DNA of 64,000 nucleotides from UBA5216 sp043743335 (GCA_043743335.1 JAYTWR010000169.1:1-64000); one strand, 5' to 3'. Counted from the stretch's first letter, positions 33,388 to 42,715 are shown. The notes: generated from the sequence alone by a model not told the origin. Program-made: numbers and translations.

Positions 33388-34134
33388 ATGGAATGGTTTG
33401 CTGATCCGAATGCGTGGCTGGCACTGGCAACACTGACGGCGCTAGAAATTGTGCTTGGTGTCGACAACATTATTTTCATTTCCATCCTCTGCGGCCGTCT
33501 GCCTGAATCGCAGCGCGCCAAGGCACGTAATATCGGCCTGATGTTCGCGATGCTGACGCGTATCGGCCTGCTGTTTACGCTGACTTGGCTCATGTCACTC
33601 ACCGCGCCGCTGTTTTCGCTGCTTACCCATGAGATTTCCGGCCGCGACCTGATTCTGATCGGCGGTGGGCTGTTCCTGCTGTGGAAAAGCGTTCATGAAA
33701 TCCACAATTCGCTGGAAGGTCCGGTTGAAAGTCATGACGGCAATGCGGTTGTGGCGGTAACCACAACCTTTGGCGCGGTGATTGCCCAGATTGCAGTGAT
33801 CGACATCGTGTTTTCGCTGGATTCGGTGATCACGGCGGTGGGTATGGTCGACGAACTTTCGATCATGGTGGTGGCTATCGTCATCGCCGTTGGCGTGATG
33901 CTGTTTGCCGCAGGCCCGATCGGTGCCTTTGTTGACCGTCATCCGACGATCAAGATGCTGGCGCTGTCGTTCCTGCTCTTGGTCGGTGTCGCGCTGATCG
34001 GCGAGGGTTGGGATATGCATATCCCGAAGGGCTACATCTACTTCGCGATGGCGTTCGCGGTTGTGGTCGAGATGCTCAATCTGCGGATGCGCGCGAAACG
34101 CAAGCCGGTGGAATTGCACAAACAACTGCCCTAG
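33388..34134 (+). CDS. TerC family integral membrane protein
   Basis: This 248-residue protein has about seven hydrophobic segments. Two conserved acidic membrane motifs are present: EIVLGVDNIIFISIL near residue 22 and DIVFSLDSVITAVGM near residue 135. TerC proteins are linked to manganese/metal homeostasis at the Sec translocon and to tellurite resistance; here only the family can be stated. The ATG at 33388 matches the conserved start MEWFADPNAWLAL. Confidence 0.9.
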   Translation: MEWFADPNAWLALATLTALEIVLGVDNIIFISILCGRLPESQRAKARNIGLMFAMLTRIGLLFTLTWLMSLTAPLFSLLTHEISGRDLILIGGGLFLLWKSVHEIHNSLEGPVESHDGNAVVAVTTTFGAVIAQIAVIDIVFSLDSVITAVGMVDELSIMVVAIVIAVGVMLFAAGPIGAFVDRHPTIKMLALSFLLLVGVALIGEGWDMHIPKGYIYFAMAFAVVVEMLNLRMRAKRKPVELHKQLP

Positions 34135-34268
34135 TCAGGGCTGTTGTTTACACTGGGAGTCAGTTCTAACACAGCAACATTCACATCCGCGAATGCGCGT
34201 TTTACGGCCTCCAACGCACAAGTCGCGCAACTAACCGCTATGTAATGCCGCTCAAAAAACGCCGCCAT
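34131..34268 (-). CDS. Small C-X-X-C protein resembling a heavy-metal-associated domain
   Basis: A 45-codon frame runs from ATG 34268 to TAG 34131-34133. It contains VSCATCALEAVKRAFADVNVAVLEL, a pattern like HMA metal-binding domains (C-X2-C followed by a helix and a V-X-V-X-L strand). The usual N-terminal strand is short, and the upstream in-frame codon is a stop. The end overlaps the terC stop by 2 bp. No strong ribosome site is visible. It could be a minimal copper chaperone or a chance frame. Confidence 0.4.
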   Translation of the reverse strand: MAAFFERHYIAVSCATCALEAVKRAFADVNVAVLELTPSVNNSPD

Positions 34269-34359
34269 TTACGCTATGGCATTTTATAGGCACCTGAGCG
34301 ATACGCGCGGGCCATGGCCAAATTGCGGTGCGGATATTTTTGCTGAAAGTCGCCGGATC

Positions 34360-35448
34360 TCATCTCGCGTATATAGCCCCCAAAACCCGCAGCCCTTTCG
34401 CGCCGGTAACCTCCGGCAAATTCCCCGGCTCGTGCCGCAAGGCTTGCCGTGCAAACCACGCAAAGGCTAGGGCTTCCACCCAATCGGCATTCACACCCAG
34501 CGCGGTGGTGCTTTCAACTTTGACGCCGGGCAGCAGCGCGGCTAGCCGCGCCATGAGCGCATGGTTGTGCGCGCCGCCGCCGCACACATACGCCGCTCGC
34601 GCTCCCGCGCAATGGTTTGCAATGCCTTGTGCGATGCCCTGCGCGGTCAATTCCAGCAGTGTGGCCTGCACGTCGTGCGGGGCTTCGTGGCCTTTCAAGG
34701 TACGCTGTAGCCACGGCAGGTTGAACAGGTCTCGCCCTGTGCTTTTCGGTGGAGGTAGAAAAAAATAATCATTTAAAATCAATTGCTTATATAAATCCGG
34801 CAATGCGCTGCCGCTGGTGGCCCACGCGCCGTTTTTGTCGTAGGGCTGACGGTGGTGAAGGCTAATCCACTCGTCCATCAGCACATTGCCCGGTCCGCAA
34901 TCAAAGCCGGTTACTTGCCCCGACAGTGGCAAATGGGTGATGTTGGCGATGCCGCCAATGTTGACAATCACCCGGTGCTCGCTTGTCGAATGAAATAGGC
35001 GCTGGTGCATCACGGGCAACAGCGGCGCGCCCTGTCCCCCCGCAGCGATGTCGCGACTGCGAAAATCGTTCACCACCGTGATGCCGGTTAGTTCGGTGAG
35101 CAAGGCGGCGTTGACGAGTTGCGTGGTGTAGCCCGCGTCCGGGCGATGGCGGATGGTCTGCCCGTGGCAGCCAATCGCTTCAATATCACCCGGCTTGAGC
35201 GCTGCCTTTGACAGCAGTTCGGCGATGGCGGCTGCGTAGGCCTTTGCCAGATCGTTCGCGGCAATAGCGGCGCGATGCAATTCATTGTCACATGGCGCTT
35301 GCAGCGCCAGTAGCGCTTCGCGCAGCGCTGCGTCGAACGGTTGGAAATGGCTATGCAGCAGGCGCGGTGCGGGGTCGAACGCGGCGATTGCCGCGTCAAT
35401 GCCATCCAGACTGGTGCCCGACATCAGCCCGATAAACAATCCGGGCAT
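34360..35448 (-). CDS. anmK: Anhydro-N-acetylmuramic acid kinase
   Basis: This 362-residue kinase recycles peptidoglycan by converting anhydroMurNAc to MurNAc-6-phosphate. Motifs are GLFIGLMSGTSLDGIDAAI at the N-terminus, IGCHGQTIRHRP, VNIGGIANITHLP, GFDCGPGNVLMDEW and VCGGGAHNHALM. Start ATG 35448 begins MPGLFIG. A dispersed repeat lies within the gene and encodes DLYKQLILNDYFFLPP, a poorly conserved stretch after SALPDLYKQ. It is followed upstream by an M23 peptidase gene, the usual partner. Confidence 0.93.
   Translation of the reverse strand: MPGLFIGLMSGTSLDGIDAAIAAFDPAPRLLHSHFQPFDAALREALLALQAPCDNELHRAAIAANDLAKAYAAAIAELLSKAALKPGDIEAIGCHGQTIRHRPDAGYTTQLVNAALLTELTGITVVNDFRSRDIAAGGQGAPLLPVMHQRLFHSTSEHRVIVNIGGIANITHLPLSGQVTGFDCGPGNVLMDEWISLHHRQPYDKNGAWATSGSALPDLYKQLILNDYFFLPPPKSTGRDLFNLPWLQRTLKGHEAPHDVQATLLELTAQGIAQGIANHCAGARAAYVCGGGAHNHALMARLAALLPGVKVESTTALGVNADWVEALAFAWFARQALRHEPGNLPEVTGAKGLRVLGAIYAR
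34762..34790 (+). repeat. Dispersed AT-rich repeat inside anmK
   Basis: Perfect IHF-consensus core at 34777-34789 with left arm AAAATAATCATTTAA. It is translated in antisense as K-Q-L-I-L-N-D-Y-F-F. Confidence 0.7.
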
Positions 35449-35455
35449 GCGGTGC

Positions 35456-36799
35456 TTACTCGAATGAGGACGGGGTGGCGTCGCGCAGCAGGTGCATGGT
35501 GCGTGCGAAGGGGGCTGCGGCCTGCTGGAATTTCTGTTTGTGTTCCGGCGCAATGGGGAAGGCCTGCGGCATCGCCACTGACAGCGGATCGTAATGCACA
35601 TCGTTAATGCGGAATTCGTAGTGTACGTGCGGGCCGGTGGTCATGCCTGTCATGCCGACCGCGCCAATGACCTCACCCTGCTGCACACGTGCGCCCTTGT
35701 GGATGCCGGGCGCGAAGCCCTGCATGTGCGCATACAGCGTGGTGTATTTGCTTTGGTGGCGCAAAATCACCACGTTGCCGTAGCCCTGCTGCACGCCGAC
35801 AAACTCAATCACGCCGTCGGCGGTGGCCTTAATACGCGAGCCAATAGGTGCCACATAATCCACGCCGTTGTGCGCGCGCGAAGTATTCAAAATCGGGTGA
35901 TAGCGCGCGGCGGAAAAGCCGGAACTCACGCGTGAAAACTCCAGTGGCGAGCGCAAAAACGCCTTGCGCACGTTTTTACCTTCGAGCGTGTAATAAGCGC
36001 CTTCGCCGTTATTGGCCGACTCGAACCACACGCCGTTCAGCGTGCGGTTCTGGTGGGAGAATTCTGCCGACAGCAAGCGGCCCGCGCGCACCGGCTCGCC
36101 ACGATCATGCAGCAGTTCGTAGACCACGGCGAAGCGGTCGCCCTTGCGCAAATCTTTGTGGAAATCCAAGTCGGTAGAGAAAATCTCGACCATTTGCGTG
36201 GCGACAGTATCGGGGATATTCAGCGCATCGGTCGCAGCAAACAGCGAACTGCGGATTTCACCGGCGACGGAAATCACGCGGGTTTCGAGCTCGGCGATTT
36301 TGTCTTCAGCGGTGAAGGTTTCGCCCTCGCGCTTGATTGTCAGCAGGCGTTCGCCCGTCAGATAATGCAGTGTCAGCAATTGGCCGTCCGTGCTGGTTTC
36401 CGCGCGCAGGGAACGGCCTGGCGTCATTTGAAACACCGCGCTCGCCGCTTTGGTGGTGTGCAAAAAGGCCAGCGCCTGTGGGTCGTTGACGCGCAGGCGC
36501 GACAGCAGTCGGGCCAAGGTGTCGCCGCGCTGGATGCGTTCTTCGCGCCAGTACGTTTGTTGGGCTTGCTGCCCGCCCAGTACATTCAGGGGCAGCGCCA
36601 AGTCCTCAACGACTGCGGAGCGCTCCAGCGTGTCGGTCACGGTGTGCGGTGCCACGCCAAATGCCGTGACCACGCCGGCGAAGGTCAACACCAGCGGCAG
36701 CACCAGTACCAACGCGCCACGCCGCAAGCTCGCATGACGCAGCGGAAGCAACAGCATTTGTGTCACTTGCGCTACAATGCGGGAATGCGCTTGAGCCAT
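35456..36799 (-). CDS. M23 family peptidoglycan metalloendopeptidase (MepM-like)
   Basis: This 447-residue protein has an N-terminal transmembrane helix (residues about 28-50). An OapA/LysM-type region around 80-130 contains RIQRGDTLARLLSRLRVND. The C-terminal M23 domain retains zinc ligands: SRAHNGVDYVAPIGS (H-X3-D) and GPHVHYEFRIN (H-X-H). It should cleave peptide cross-links in the periplasm, making room for wall growth. It lies 7 bp upstream of anmK on the same strand and is divergent from tyrS. Confidence 0.9.
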   Translation of the reverse strand: MAQAHSRIVAQVTQMLLLPLRHASLRRGALVLVLPLVLTFAGVVTAFGVAPHTVTDTLERSAVVEDLALPLNVLGGQQAQQTYWREERIQRGDTLARLLSRLRVNDPQALAFLHTTKAASAVFQMTPGRSLRAETSTDGQLLTLHYLTGERLLTIKREGETFTAEDKIAELETRVISVAGEIRSSLFAATDALNIPDTVATQMVEIFSTDLDFHKDLRKGDRFAVVYELLHDRGEPVRAGRLLSAEFSHQNRTLNGVWFESANNGEGAYYTLEGKNVRKAFLRSPLEFSRVSSGFSAARYHPILNTSRAHNGVDYVAPIGSRIKATADGVIEFVGVQQGYGNVVILRHQSKYTTLYAHMQGFAPGIHKGARVQQGEVIGAVGMTGMTTGPHVHYEFRINDVHYDPLSVAMPQAFPIAPEHKQKFQQAAAPFARTMHLLRDATPSSFE

Positions 36800-36958
36800 G
36801 ATTTAGTTGACTTATTTGACTTATTTGGGTTGGTTGCCATAATTTTGGACTGATTTTTTGGCAGCGCGAAGCATAGCAGTACCAGCCCGCTGGTCAATCC
36901 CGAATTTCCGTAATTTTGCGTTAAATCACGCAATTAAGAACACTTTGGTCTGAAACTC

Positions 36959-38149
36959 ATGTTGGACATCGCGGCACAACTGGACACCATACGCCGCGGC
37001 TGCGACGAGCTTTTGATCGAGGCTGAACTGGTCGACAAACTAAAACGCGGCACACCGCTGCGCGTGAAAGCTGGCTTCGACCCCACCGCGCCCGATTTGC
37101 ATTTGGGCCACACGGTGTTGATTAACAAGTTGCGCCAGTTACAAGACCTCGGCCACCATATTTTGTTCCTGATCGGAGATTTCACCGGCATGATCGGTGA
37201 CCCCACCGGCAAGAACGCCACCCGCCCGCCGCTGACGCGCGAAGACGTCGCTAAAAACGCCGTGAGTTACACCGATCAAGTATTCAAAATACTGGATCGC
37301 GACAAAACCGAGGTGTGCTTCAACTCGACTTGGATGGACCAAATGCGCTCGGCGGACATGATCAAGCTCGCCGCCAGCCATACCGTCGCACGCATGCTGG
37401 AGCGCGACGATTTCTCCAAGCGCTACAAGGGCAACCAGCCGATTGCCATTCACGAGTTTTTGTATCCGCTGGTGCAGGGCTACGACTCGGTGGCCATGCG
37501 CGCCGATCTCGAACTGGGTGGCACCGACCAAAAATTCAATCTGCTGATGGGCCGCGAGCTGCAAAAACACTATGGCCAGCCGTCACAGTGCATCCTCACC
37601 ATGCCGCTGCTGGAGGGGCTGGACGGCGTCAACAAAATGTCCAAGTCGCTGGGCAACTATGTCGGCATCAACGAGCCGCCGAATGAGATTTTCGGCAAGC
37701 TGATGAGCGCGTCTGATGAACTGATGTGGCGCTACATTGAGCTGCTGTCGTTTGCGCCGATGTCAGAAATAAATCAATGGAAACAACACGTTAAAGAAGG
37801 CTCTAATCCGCGCAATATCAAGGTGCGCTTCGCGCAGGAAATCGTTGCGCGCTTTCACAACCCAGCGGCAGCGGACGCAGCACTGGTGGATTTTGATGCG
37901 CGCGCCCGTGGCGGTGTGCCGGACAATATTCCCCAAGTCACGCTCGCCGCACCCGGCGGACTCGCTATCGCGCAAGTGTTAAAGCAGGCCGCGCTGACCG
38001 CCAGCACCTCCGAAGCCACGCGCATGATCGAGCAAGGCGGTGTCAAAATCGGCGGTGAGAAAATCAGCGACAAGTCGCTTAAACTTACGCCCGGCGAGTA
38101 CGTCATTCAAGTCGGCAAGCGCAAATTTGCACACGTTAGAATCACTTAA
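36959..38149 (+). CDS. tyrS: Tyrosyl-tRNA synthetase
   Basis: The 396-residue class I synthetase has the HIGH-type motif HLGHT near residue 47 and KMSKS at 226-230. A C-terminal S4-like RNA-binding domain follows (TSEATRMIEQGGVKIGGEKI). It is the shorter TyrRZ-like proteobacterial form of about 400 residues. No T-box-like leader is visible in the 159-bp upstream gap. A degenerate repeat copy lies in the gene at 37766. Confidence 0.95.
   Translation: MLDIAAQLDTIRRGCDELLIEAELVDKLKRGTPLRVKAGFDPTAPDLHLGHTVLINKLRQLQDLGHHILFLIGDFTGMIGDPTGKNATRPPLTREDVAKNAVSYTDQVFKILDRDKTEVCFNSTWMDQMRSADMIKLAASHTVARMLERDDFSKRYKGNQPIAIHEFLYPLVQGYDSVAMRADLELGGTDQKFNLLMGRELQKHYGQPSQCILTMPLLEGLDGVNKMSKSLGNYVGINEPPNEIFGKLMSASDELMWRYIELLSFAPMSEINQWKQHVKEGSNPRNIKVRFAQEIVARFHNPAAADAALVDFDARARGGVPDNIPQVTLAAPGGLAIAQVLKQAALTASTSEATRMIEQGGVKIGGEKISDKSLKLTPGEYVIQVGKRKFAHVRIT
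37766..37794 (+). repeat. Degenerate dispersed repeat inside tyrS
   Basis: Core at 37781-37793 has one mismatch to WATCAANNNNTTR; the left arm reads AAATAAATCAATGG. It encodes E-I-N-Q-W-K-Q-H-V-K. Confidence 0.4.
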
Positions 38150-38173
38150 AACGCAATAAAATCAATTAGTTAT
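38145..38173 (+). repeat. Dispersed AT-rich repeat after tyrS
   Basis: Perfect IHF-consensus core at 38160-38172. The left arm overlaps the tyrS stop codon (38147-38149). Confidence 0.78.
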
Positions 38174-38204
38174 AACAGTCAGCCCAACTAACCAAGGAGT
38201 CGTA

Positions 38205-39455
38205 ATGGCACAAGCAATGGGTTCCGGTAGCAACCCCTCTCAAACACTGTCGCTCAACTTCAAGCTGCTGTCGCACAACACGCTGGATGGCTTTGGTGGT
38301 GTGGGCGAAGGCATGGGCATGCAAAAAACCAAAGATGGCCGCCGCATCATGTGGCTGGGCCACGAGGCTGCGCCGAAAAACTTTACCGGCGTGGATGTGA
38401 CCGATCCCAAGAACCCGCGCGTGATTATCCAGACCGAACTGCCGCATCACAAAATGCGCTCCAACTCGCTCGAAGTCTGCGGCGATCGCATGTATGTAGC
38501 GCACCAAATCCGTGGTGCCGAATGCGGCGCAACGCCCGCCGGTTTTGATATCTGGGACATCAGCACGCCGGAAAAGCCCGTCAAGATCAGCCACTACGAC
38601 GCCTCCGGCCCGCACTCGCTGGGCGCGCACTGCGTGTGGTGCGTGGACAACGAGTTTGTGCACATGTCGTCGGGCGCGAAGGATTTCGAGCCGCGCAATG
38701 CCAACGATCACCAGATTTACCAAATCATCGACGTGCGCAATCCGTCCAAGCCGGTTGAAGCGGGCCGCTGGTGGTTTCCGGGCCAAAGCGTCAAAGACAA
38801 AGAGCCGCCGCTAAAGCGCCACCCCAAATTCGACAGCGGTTATCGCCCGCATAATATTCAGGTCTACCCGCAGCGCCCGGATCGCGCCTATGTCGGTTAC
38901 CTCGACGGCGGCATTGTCATTCTGGACATCAAAGACAAGGCGCATCCGAAAGTGGTGTCGATGTACAACTACTCGCCGCCGATGAACGGCTTCACCCACA
39001 CCGCGATGCCGCTGTTCTCGCGCGACTTGCTGATCGTCACCGACGAATGTACCTACGACGACGGCAAGGATTGGCCAAAGCTCACGTGGGTGATGAACAT
39101 GGCCGACGAAACCAACATCGTGCCGATCTCCACGCTGCCGCTACCGCCCGCCGAAGTGTTCACCAAACGCGGCGGTCGCTTCGGCTCGCACAATCTGTAT
39201 GAAAACTATCCGATGGACGTAGCGTGGCGCTCAGACAACATCATCCTTGCCACCTTCTTCAACGGCGGCCTGCGCGTGTATGACCTCGCCAATCCGTATC
39301 AGCCGCAGGAAGTCGCCTACTTCGTGCCCGGCGCACCCGCGCTGTCGCCCAAAGGCTCGGTGCAAATCAACGACGTGTATGTGGATGATCGCGGGCTGGT
39401 TTATACCGTCGATCGGTTTACCGGCGGTTTGTATATTCTGGAAATGAACCTGTAA
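38205..39455 (+). CDS. LVIVD-repeat beta-propeller protein
   Basis: This 416-residue protein is made of repeats of the type F-X-G-V-D-V-T-D-P-K-N-P (about residue 64), FDIWDISTPEKPVKIS, IYQIIDVRNPSKPVEAGRW, IVILDIKDKAHPKVVSMY and LRVYDLANPYQPQEVAYF. These are the blades of LVIVD-type beta-propellers. No signal peptide is evident, so it is probably cytoplasmic. The ATG at 38205 follows AGGAG at 38194-38198. Catalytic function unknown; it sits next to Bug receptors, hinting at a role in catabolism of an imported solute. Confidence 0.75.
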   Translation: MAQAMGSGSNPSQTLSLNFKLLSHNTLDGFGGVGEGMGMQKTKDGRRIMWLGHEAAPKNFTGVDVTDPKNPRVIIQTELPHHKMRSNSLEVCGDRMYVAHQIRGAECGATPAGFDIWDISTPEKPVKISHYDASGPHSLGAHCVWCVDNEFVHMSSGAKDFEPRNANDHQIYQIIDVRNPSKPVEAGRWWFPGQSVKDKEPPLKRHPKFDSGYRPHNIQVYPQRPDRAYVGYLDGGIVILDIKDKAHPKVVSMYNYSPPMNGFTHTAMPLFSRDLLIVTDECTYDDGKDWPKLTWVMNMADETNIVPISTLPLPPAEVFTKRGGRFGSHNLYENYPMDVAWRSDNIILATFFNGGLRVYDLANPYQPQEVAYFVPGAPALSPKGSVQINDVYVDDRGLVYTVDRFTGGLYILEMNL

Positions 39456-39522
39456 GGCTGCGGCGCTGATCGCAAGCGGCAACAATGCTCCCGCACTTGA
39501 ACCGCGTGCGACATGGGCTACC

Positions 39523-40479
39523 TTGCCTAAGCTAATTCAAGCCGGGTTGCTGCTGGTGGCTATCGGCGCCTTAACACCAGCGGCTGCGCAAAGCTGGCCC
39601 GGCCGCCCCGTGCGCATCGTCACCAACGAACCCGGCGCGGGCCTTGATTTCACCGCGCGGGTGATGGCGCAAAAACTCACCGCCAATCTGGGCTATCAAT
39701 TCATCGTGGAAAATCGCGGCGGCGGTGGCGGCACAATCGCAGCAGAACTGGTGATGCGCGCCACACCCGATGGCCACACCCTGCTGTGGCACAACAACGG
39801 CATCTGGACACAACCGCTGTTAAGACATGCAGCGTACGATCCCTTGCGCGATCTCACGCCTGTGACGCAGGGCACGCTCTCGCCGCAAGTGCTGGTGGTG
39901 CATCCGGCAGTACCAGCCAAGTCGGTGACGGAACTGATCGCATTGGCGCGCGCACGTCCGGGTGAAATCAATTTCGTCAGCGGCGGCGCGGGTGCGCCCA
40001 CGCATCTGGCGGCGGAGTTGTTCAAGTCGATGGCGAACCTCAACATCGTGCACATCCCCTACAAAGGCAGCGGCCCGGCGCTAAACGCGCTGCTCAGCGG
40101 CGAAGGGCACATCATGTTTGGCGTATCGAACGGTAGCCTGCCGCATATACGCTCAGGCCGCATGCGCGTGCTGGCGGTCACCAGCGCGCAGCCGTCGTCT
40201 CTGCTGCCCGGCGTGCCGACGCTGGCCACTTTTGTGCCCGGCTATGAAGCGGCGGCGATACAGGGCCTGTTCGTTCCGGCCAAAACACCGCCCGCGCTGA
40301 TTGCGCGCATCCATCGCGAAGCGGTGCGTGTGCTGCAACAACGCGAGGTGAAAGAACTCTTCAACAGCCTTGCGTCAGAAGCCGTCGGCAACACGCCCGA
40401 AGAATTCGCCGCAGTCATCAAGGCTGACATGGCGCGCCTCGCCCAGTTGATCAAAGCGGCGGGGATACGCGCGGATTAG
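39523..40479 (+). CDS. Bug-family solute-binding protein
   Basis: This 318-residue receptor starts at a TTG (39523), MPKLIQAGLLLVAIGALTPAAAQ, a fitting signal peptide. Conserved parts are WPGRPVRIVTNEPGAGLDFTAR, VENRGGGGGTIAAELVMRATPDGHT and HIPYKGSGPALNALLSG. The usual V-P-F-A-A-G-G is altered to TNEPGAG, so the ligand pocket may differ from the other five. No ATG in frame is available upstream. Confidence 0.83.
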   Translation: MPKLIQAGLLLVAIGALTPAAAQSWPGRPVRIVTNEPGAGLDFTARVMAQKLTANLGYQFIVENRGGGGGTIAAELVMRATPDGHTLLWHNNGIWTQPLLRHAAYDPLRDLTPVTQGTLSPQVLVVHPAVPAKSVTELIALARARPGEINFVSGGAGAPTHLAAELFKSMANLNIVHIPYKGSGPALNALLSGEGHIMFGVSNGSLPHIRSGRMRVLAVTSAQPSSLLPGVPTLATFVPGYEAAAIQGLFVPAKTPPALIARIHREAVRVLQQREVKELFNSLASEAVGNTPEEFAAVIKADMARLAQLIKAAGIRAD

Positions 40480-40584
40480 CCAGCCGTTCCATGGCGTGCG
40501 CTCCCGCAATCGATTGTGCATGGCGGCAAGCACGTCGGGCTATTCAGCGTAGGGAATACGCGAGGGGTGTTGGGCGGCTAATAC

Positions 40585-40613
40585 ATAACTATTTGATTTT
40601 AAAGGTTTTTAGT
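40585..40613 (-). repeat. Dispersed AT-rich repeat between two Bug genes
   Basis: Perfect IHF-consensus core on the minus strand at 40586-40598; arm AAAGGTTTTTAG, as in the copy at 54738. Confidence 0.75.
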
Positions 40614-40671
40614 TACTATAATGCCAAGCGGCATTCCCTGTGCCGTCCTTGAGAATTTTTTTAGGAATTCT

Positions 40672-41664
40672 ATGCAGCCCCTACAGCAAAATTTAAGCCT
40701 GCTGACGCTGGCCCTGATGGCGGCGGCTGCATCAGCACAAGCCGCGCAAAACGCGAGCAGCCCGACCGGCGCGAACTATCCTCAACGCCCGGTGCGCATC
40801 GTGTCGGGCTTTGCCGCAGGCGGCAGTTCGGACTTTCTGGTGCGCGTACTCGCGCCGAAACTGACCGAGCGTTTGGGGCAAACGTTTGTGATCGAGAATC
40901 GTCCCGGCGCGGGCGGTGCCATCGGTGCCAATCTGGTGGCCAAGGCTACGCCCGATGGCTACACCTTAATTTTCATCAGCGGCGCGTTTACCGCGCACGC
41001 GGCCTCGGTGAAAACGCCATACGACGCGCTCAAAGATTTTGACTGGATCACCACGATCGTCACTTACCCTTTTGTGGTCACGGTGCGCAACGAAACCCCG
41101 GCACGCAGCACCGCCGAGTTGATTGCACTGGCGAAGAAAAATCCCGGCAAATTGAATTACGGCTCGGTGGGCATAGGCTCCGTGTTTCATCTCGCGGCGG
41201 AGTTATTCAACTCGATGGCGGGCACGGAGTCAGTGCATATACCGTACAAAGGTAGCACCGATGCGCTGACCGACATGATCGGCGGCCGGCTGGATTTCAT
41301 GTTCATGACGCTAACCGGCGCATCGACGCATATGCGTGCGGGGCGCATCCGCGGCATCGCCATTTGCTCTAAAGAGCGCTCGCCGCAAATGCCTGAATTG
41401 CCGCCGGTGTCGCAGGTGCTGCCGGGCTATGAGGTGACCTCGTTCGCAGGCATGGGCGCCACCGGCGGCTCACCCAAGCCGGTGATTGCGCTGCTCAATC
41501 GCGAGCTGCGCGCAGTGATGGGCGGCAACGACGTGATTAAACAATTCACCGAGGCCGGCGGCGACATGCGCCCCGGCAGTCCTGAGGACATGACGCGCCA
41601 CGTCACCGAAGAAATCGCCAAGTGGCGGCGCGTGGTGAAGGAGCGCCGCATTGAAGTGAAGTGA
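40672..41664 (+). CDS. Bug-family solute-binding protein
   Basis: This 330-residue receptor has the signal peptide MQPLQQNLSLLTLALMAAAASAQA. Family blocks are YPQRPVRIVSGFAAGGSSDFLVR, VIENRPGAGGAIGANLVAKATPDGYT and HIPYKGSTDALTDMIGG. The frame is open from 40621, but the ATG at 40672 gives the natural signal peptide. Its final codons run into a 10-bp tandem repeat. It is convergent with another Bug gene 37 bp away. Confidence 0.87.
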   Translation: MQPLQQNLSLLTLALMAAAASAQAAQNASSPTGANYPQRPVRIVSGFAAGGSSDFLVRVLAPKLTERLGQTFVIENRPGAGGAIGANLVAKATPDGYTLIFISGAFTAHAASVKTPYDALKDFDWITTIVTYPFVVTVRNETPARSTAELIALAKKNPGKLNYGSVGIGSVFHLAAELFNSMAGTESVHIPYKGSTDALTDMIGGRLDFMFMTLTGASTHMRAGRIRGIAICSKERSPQMPELPPVSQVLPGYEVTSFAGMGATGGSPKPVIALLNRELRAVMGGNDVIKQFTEAGGDMRPGSPEDMTRHVTEEIAKWRRVVKERRIEVK

Positions 41665-41690
41665 GGTGAAGTGAGGTGAAGTGAAGTAAG
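41652..41690. repeat. Short tandem repeat at the end of a Bug gene
   Basis: GTGAAGTGAG-type decamers are repeated about three times across the stop codon (41662-41664). Loss or gain of a unit would alter the last residues. Confidence 0.6.
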
Positions 41691-41701
41691 CGGCGAGCGG
41701 A

Positions 41702-42715
41702 TTACCGCGCCTGTATACCGGCTTTCGCGGCGAGACGCATGACGGTGGCCAATTGCTCCGCGACAAACTTGTCGAGTTGCTCCGGTGTGGTGTGCGTGGC
41801 CTCCATGCCCAACGCGGCGAAGCGCTGCTGAAACTCCGCATCGCTCAGCACGCGCACCAGCTCGCGATTTAGACGGTTGATGATGGGGCGCGGCGTTTTG
41901 GCTGGCGCAAAAATACCGCTCCAAGAATCCCAGCGAAAGCCGGGGTACCCCGATTCGGCGATGGTCGGCACATCCGGCAACACGGCGGAGCGCTTGGACG
42001 ACGTAATGCCGAGCCCGCGCAACCGCCCGTCGCGGATCAAACCCATGGATGCGCCAAGCGGCCCCAGCGTAAATTGCACGCGTCCGCCTACTACGTCATT
42101 CAACGCCTCTGGCACGCCTTTGTACGGCACATGCACCGCGTCGATTTGCGTGGCCTGCTTTAAGACCTCGCCGGCGAAGTGCATGCCGCTGCCGGTGCCG
42201 GCGGATGAAAAATTCAGCGCGCCCGGCTTGGCTTTCGCCAGCGCCACCAACTCCTGCACGTTTTTCACGCCCAACCCCGGCGTTGCCACCAGCGCATACG
42301 ATGCGGTGGAAGCCATCGACACGCCGGCAATATCTTTCAGCGAATCGTACGGCAGCTTGGCGTAAATCGCCGGTGCCACCGCGTGCGATGACGAGGCCGT
42401 CAGCAGCGTGTGGCCGTCCGGCTGCGCATCCACCACAATTTTAGTGCCCACCACGCCACCCGCGCCGGGCCGGTTGTCGACCACCAGTGGCTGACCCAGC
42501 AGCTCGCCGAGTTTGGGCGCGATGAGCCGTGTGATGATGTCAGGCTGGCCACCGGGCGTGAAGCCGATGACCACGCGTATCGGGCGCGCCGGGAAGCCAC
42601 GCGCGGCATCATCCCCGCGTTGCGCTTGTGCGCTGTGGCTGGCGGTGGCGGTGGCGGTGGCGAGCACGACAACGCTGGCGAGGCAATACGAAATGGGCTG
42701 GCGTGGTTTGCGCAT
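41702..42715 (-). CDS. Bug-family solute-binding protein
   Basis: A 337-residue receptor with a signal peptide ending ASHSAQAQ near residue 32. Family blocks are FPARPIRVVIGFTPGGQPDIITR, VVDNRPGAGGVVGTKIVVDAQPDGHT and HVPYKGVPEALNDVVGG. The N-terminal region has a low-complexity ATATATAS run from a GGTGGC-type repeat at 42640-42660. It is convergent with the preceding Bug gene and divergent from the NHL-repeat gene. Confidence 0.87.
   Translation of the reverse strand: MRKPRQPISYCLASVVVLATATATASHSAQAQRGDDAARGFPARPIRVVIGFTPGGQPDIITRLIAPKLGELLGQPLVVDNRPGAGGVVGTKIVVDAQPDGHTLLTASSSHAVAPAIYAKLPYDSLKDIAGVSMASTASYALVATPGLGVKNVQELVALAKAKPGALNFSSAGTGSGMHFAGEVLKQATQIDAVHVPYKGVPEALNDVVGGRVQFTLGPLGASMGLIRDGRLRGLGITSSKRSAVLPDVPTIAESGYPGFRWDSWSGIFAPAKTPRPIINRLNRELVRVLSDAEFQQRFAALGMEATHTTPEQLDKFVAEQLATVMRLAAKAGIQAR

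Noticed and set aside
36797..36836. ACTTATTTG duplication upstream of the M23 peptidase as a repeat-family member
   Set aside because: It lacks the ATCAA/TTGAT core and is a simple local duplication.
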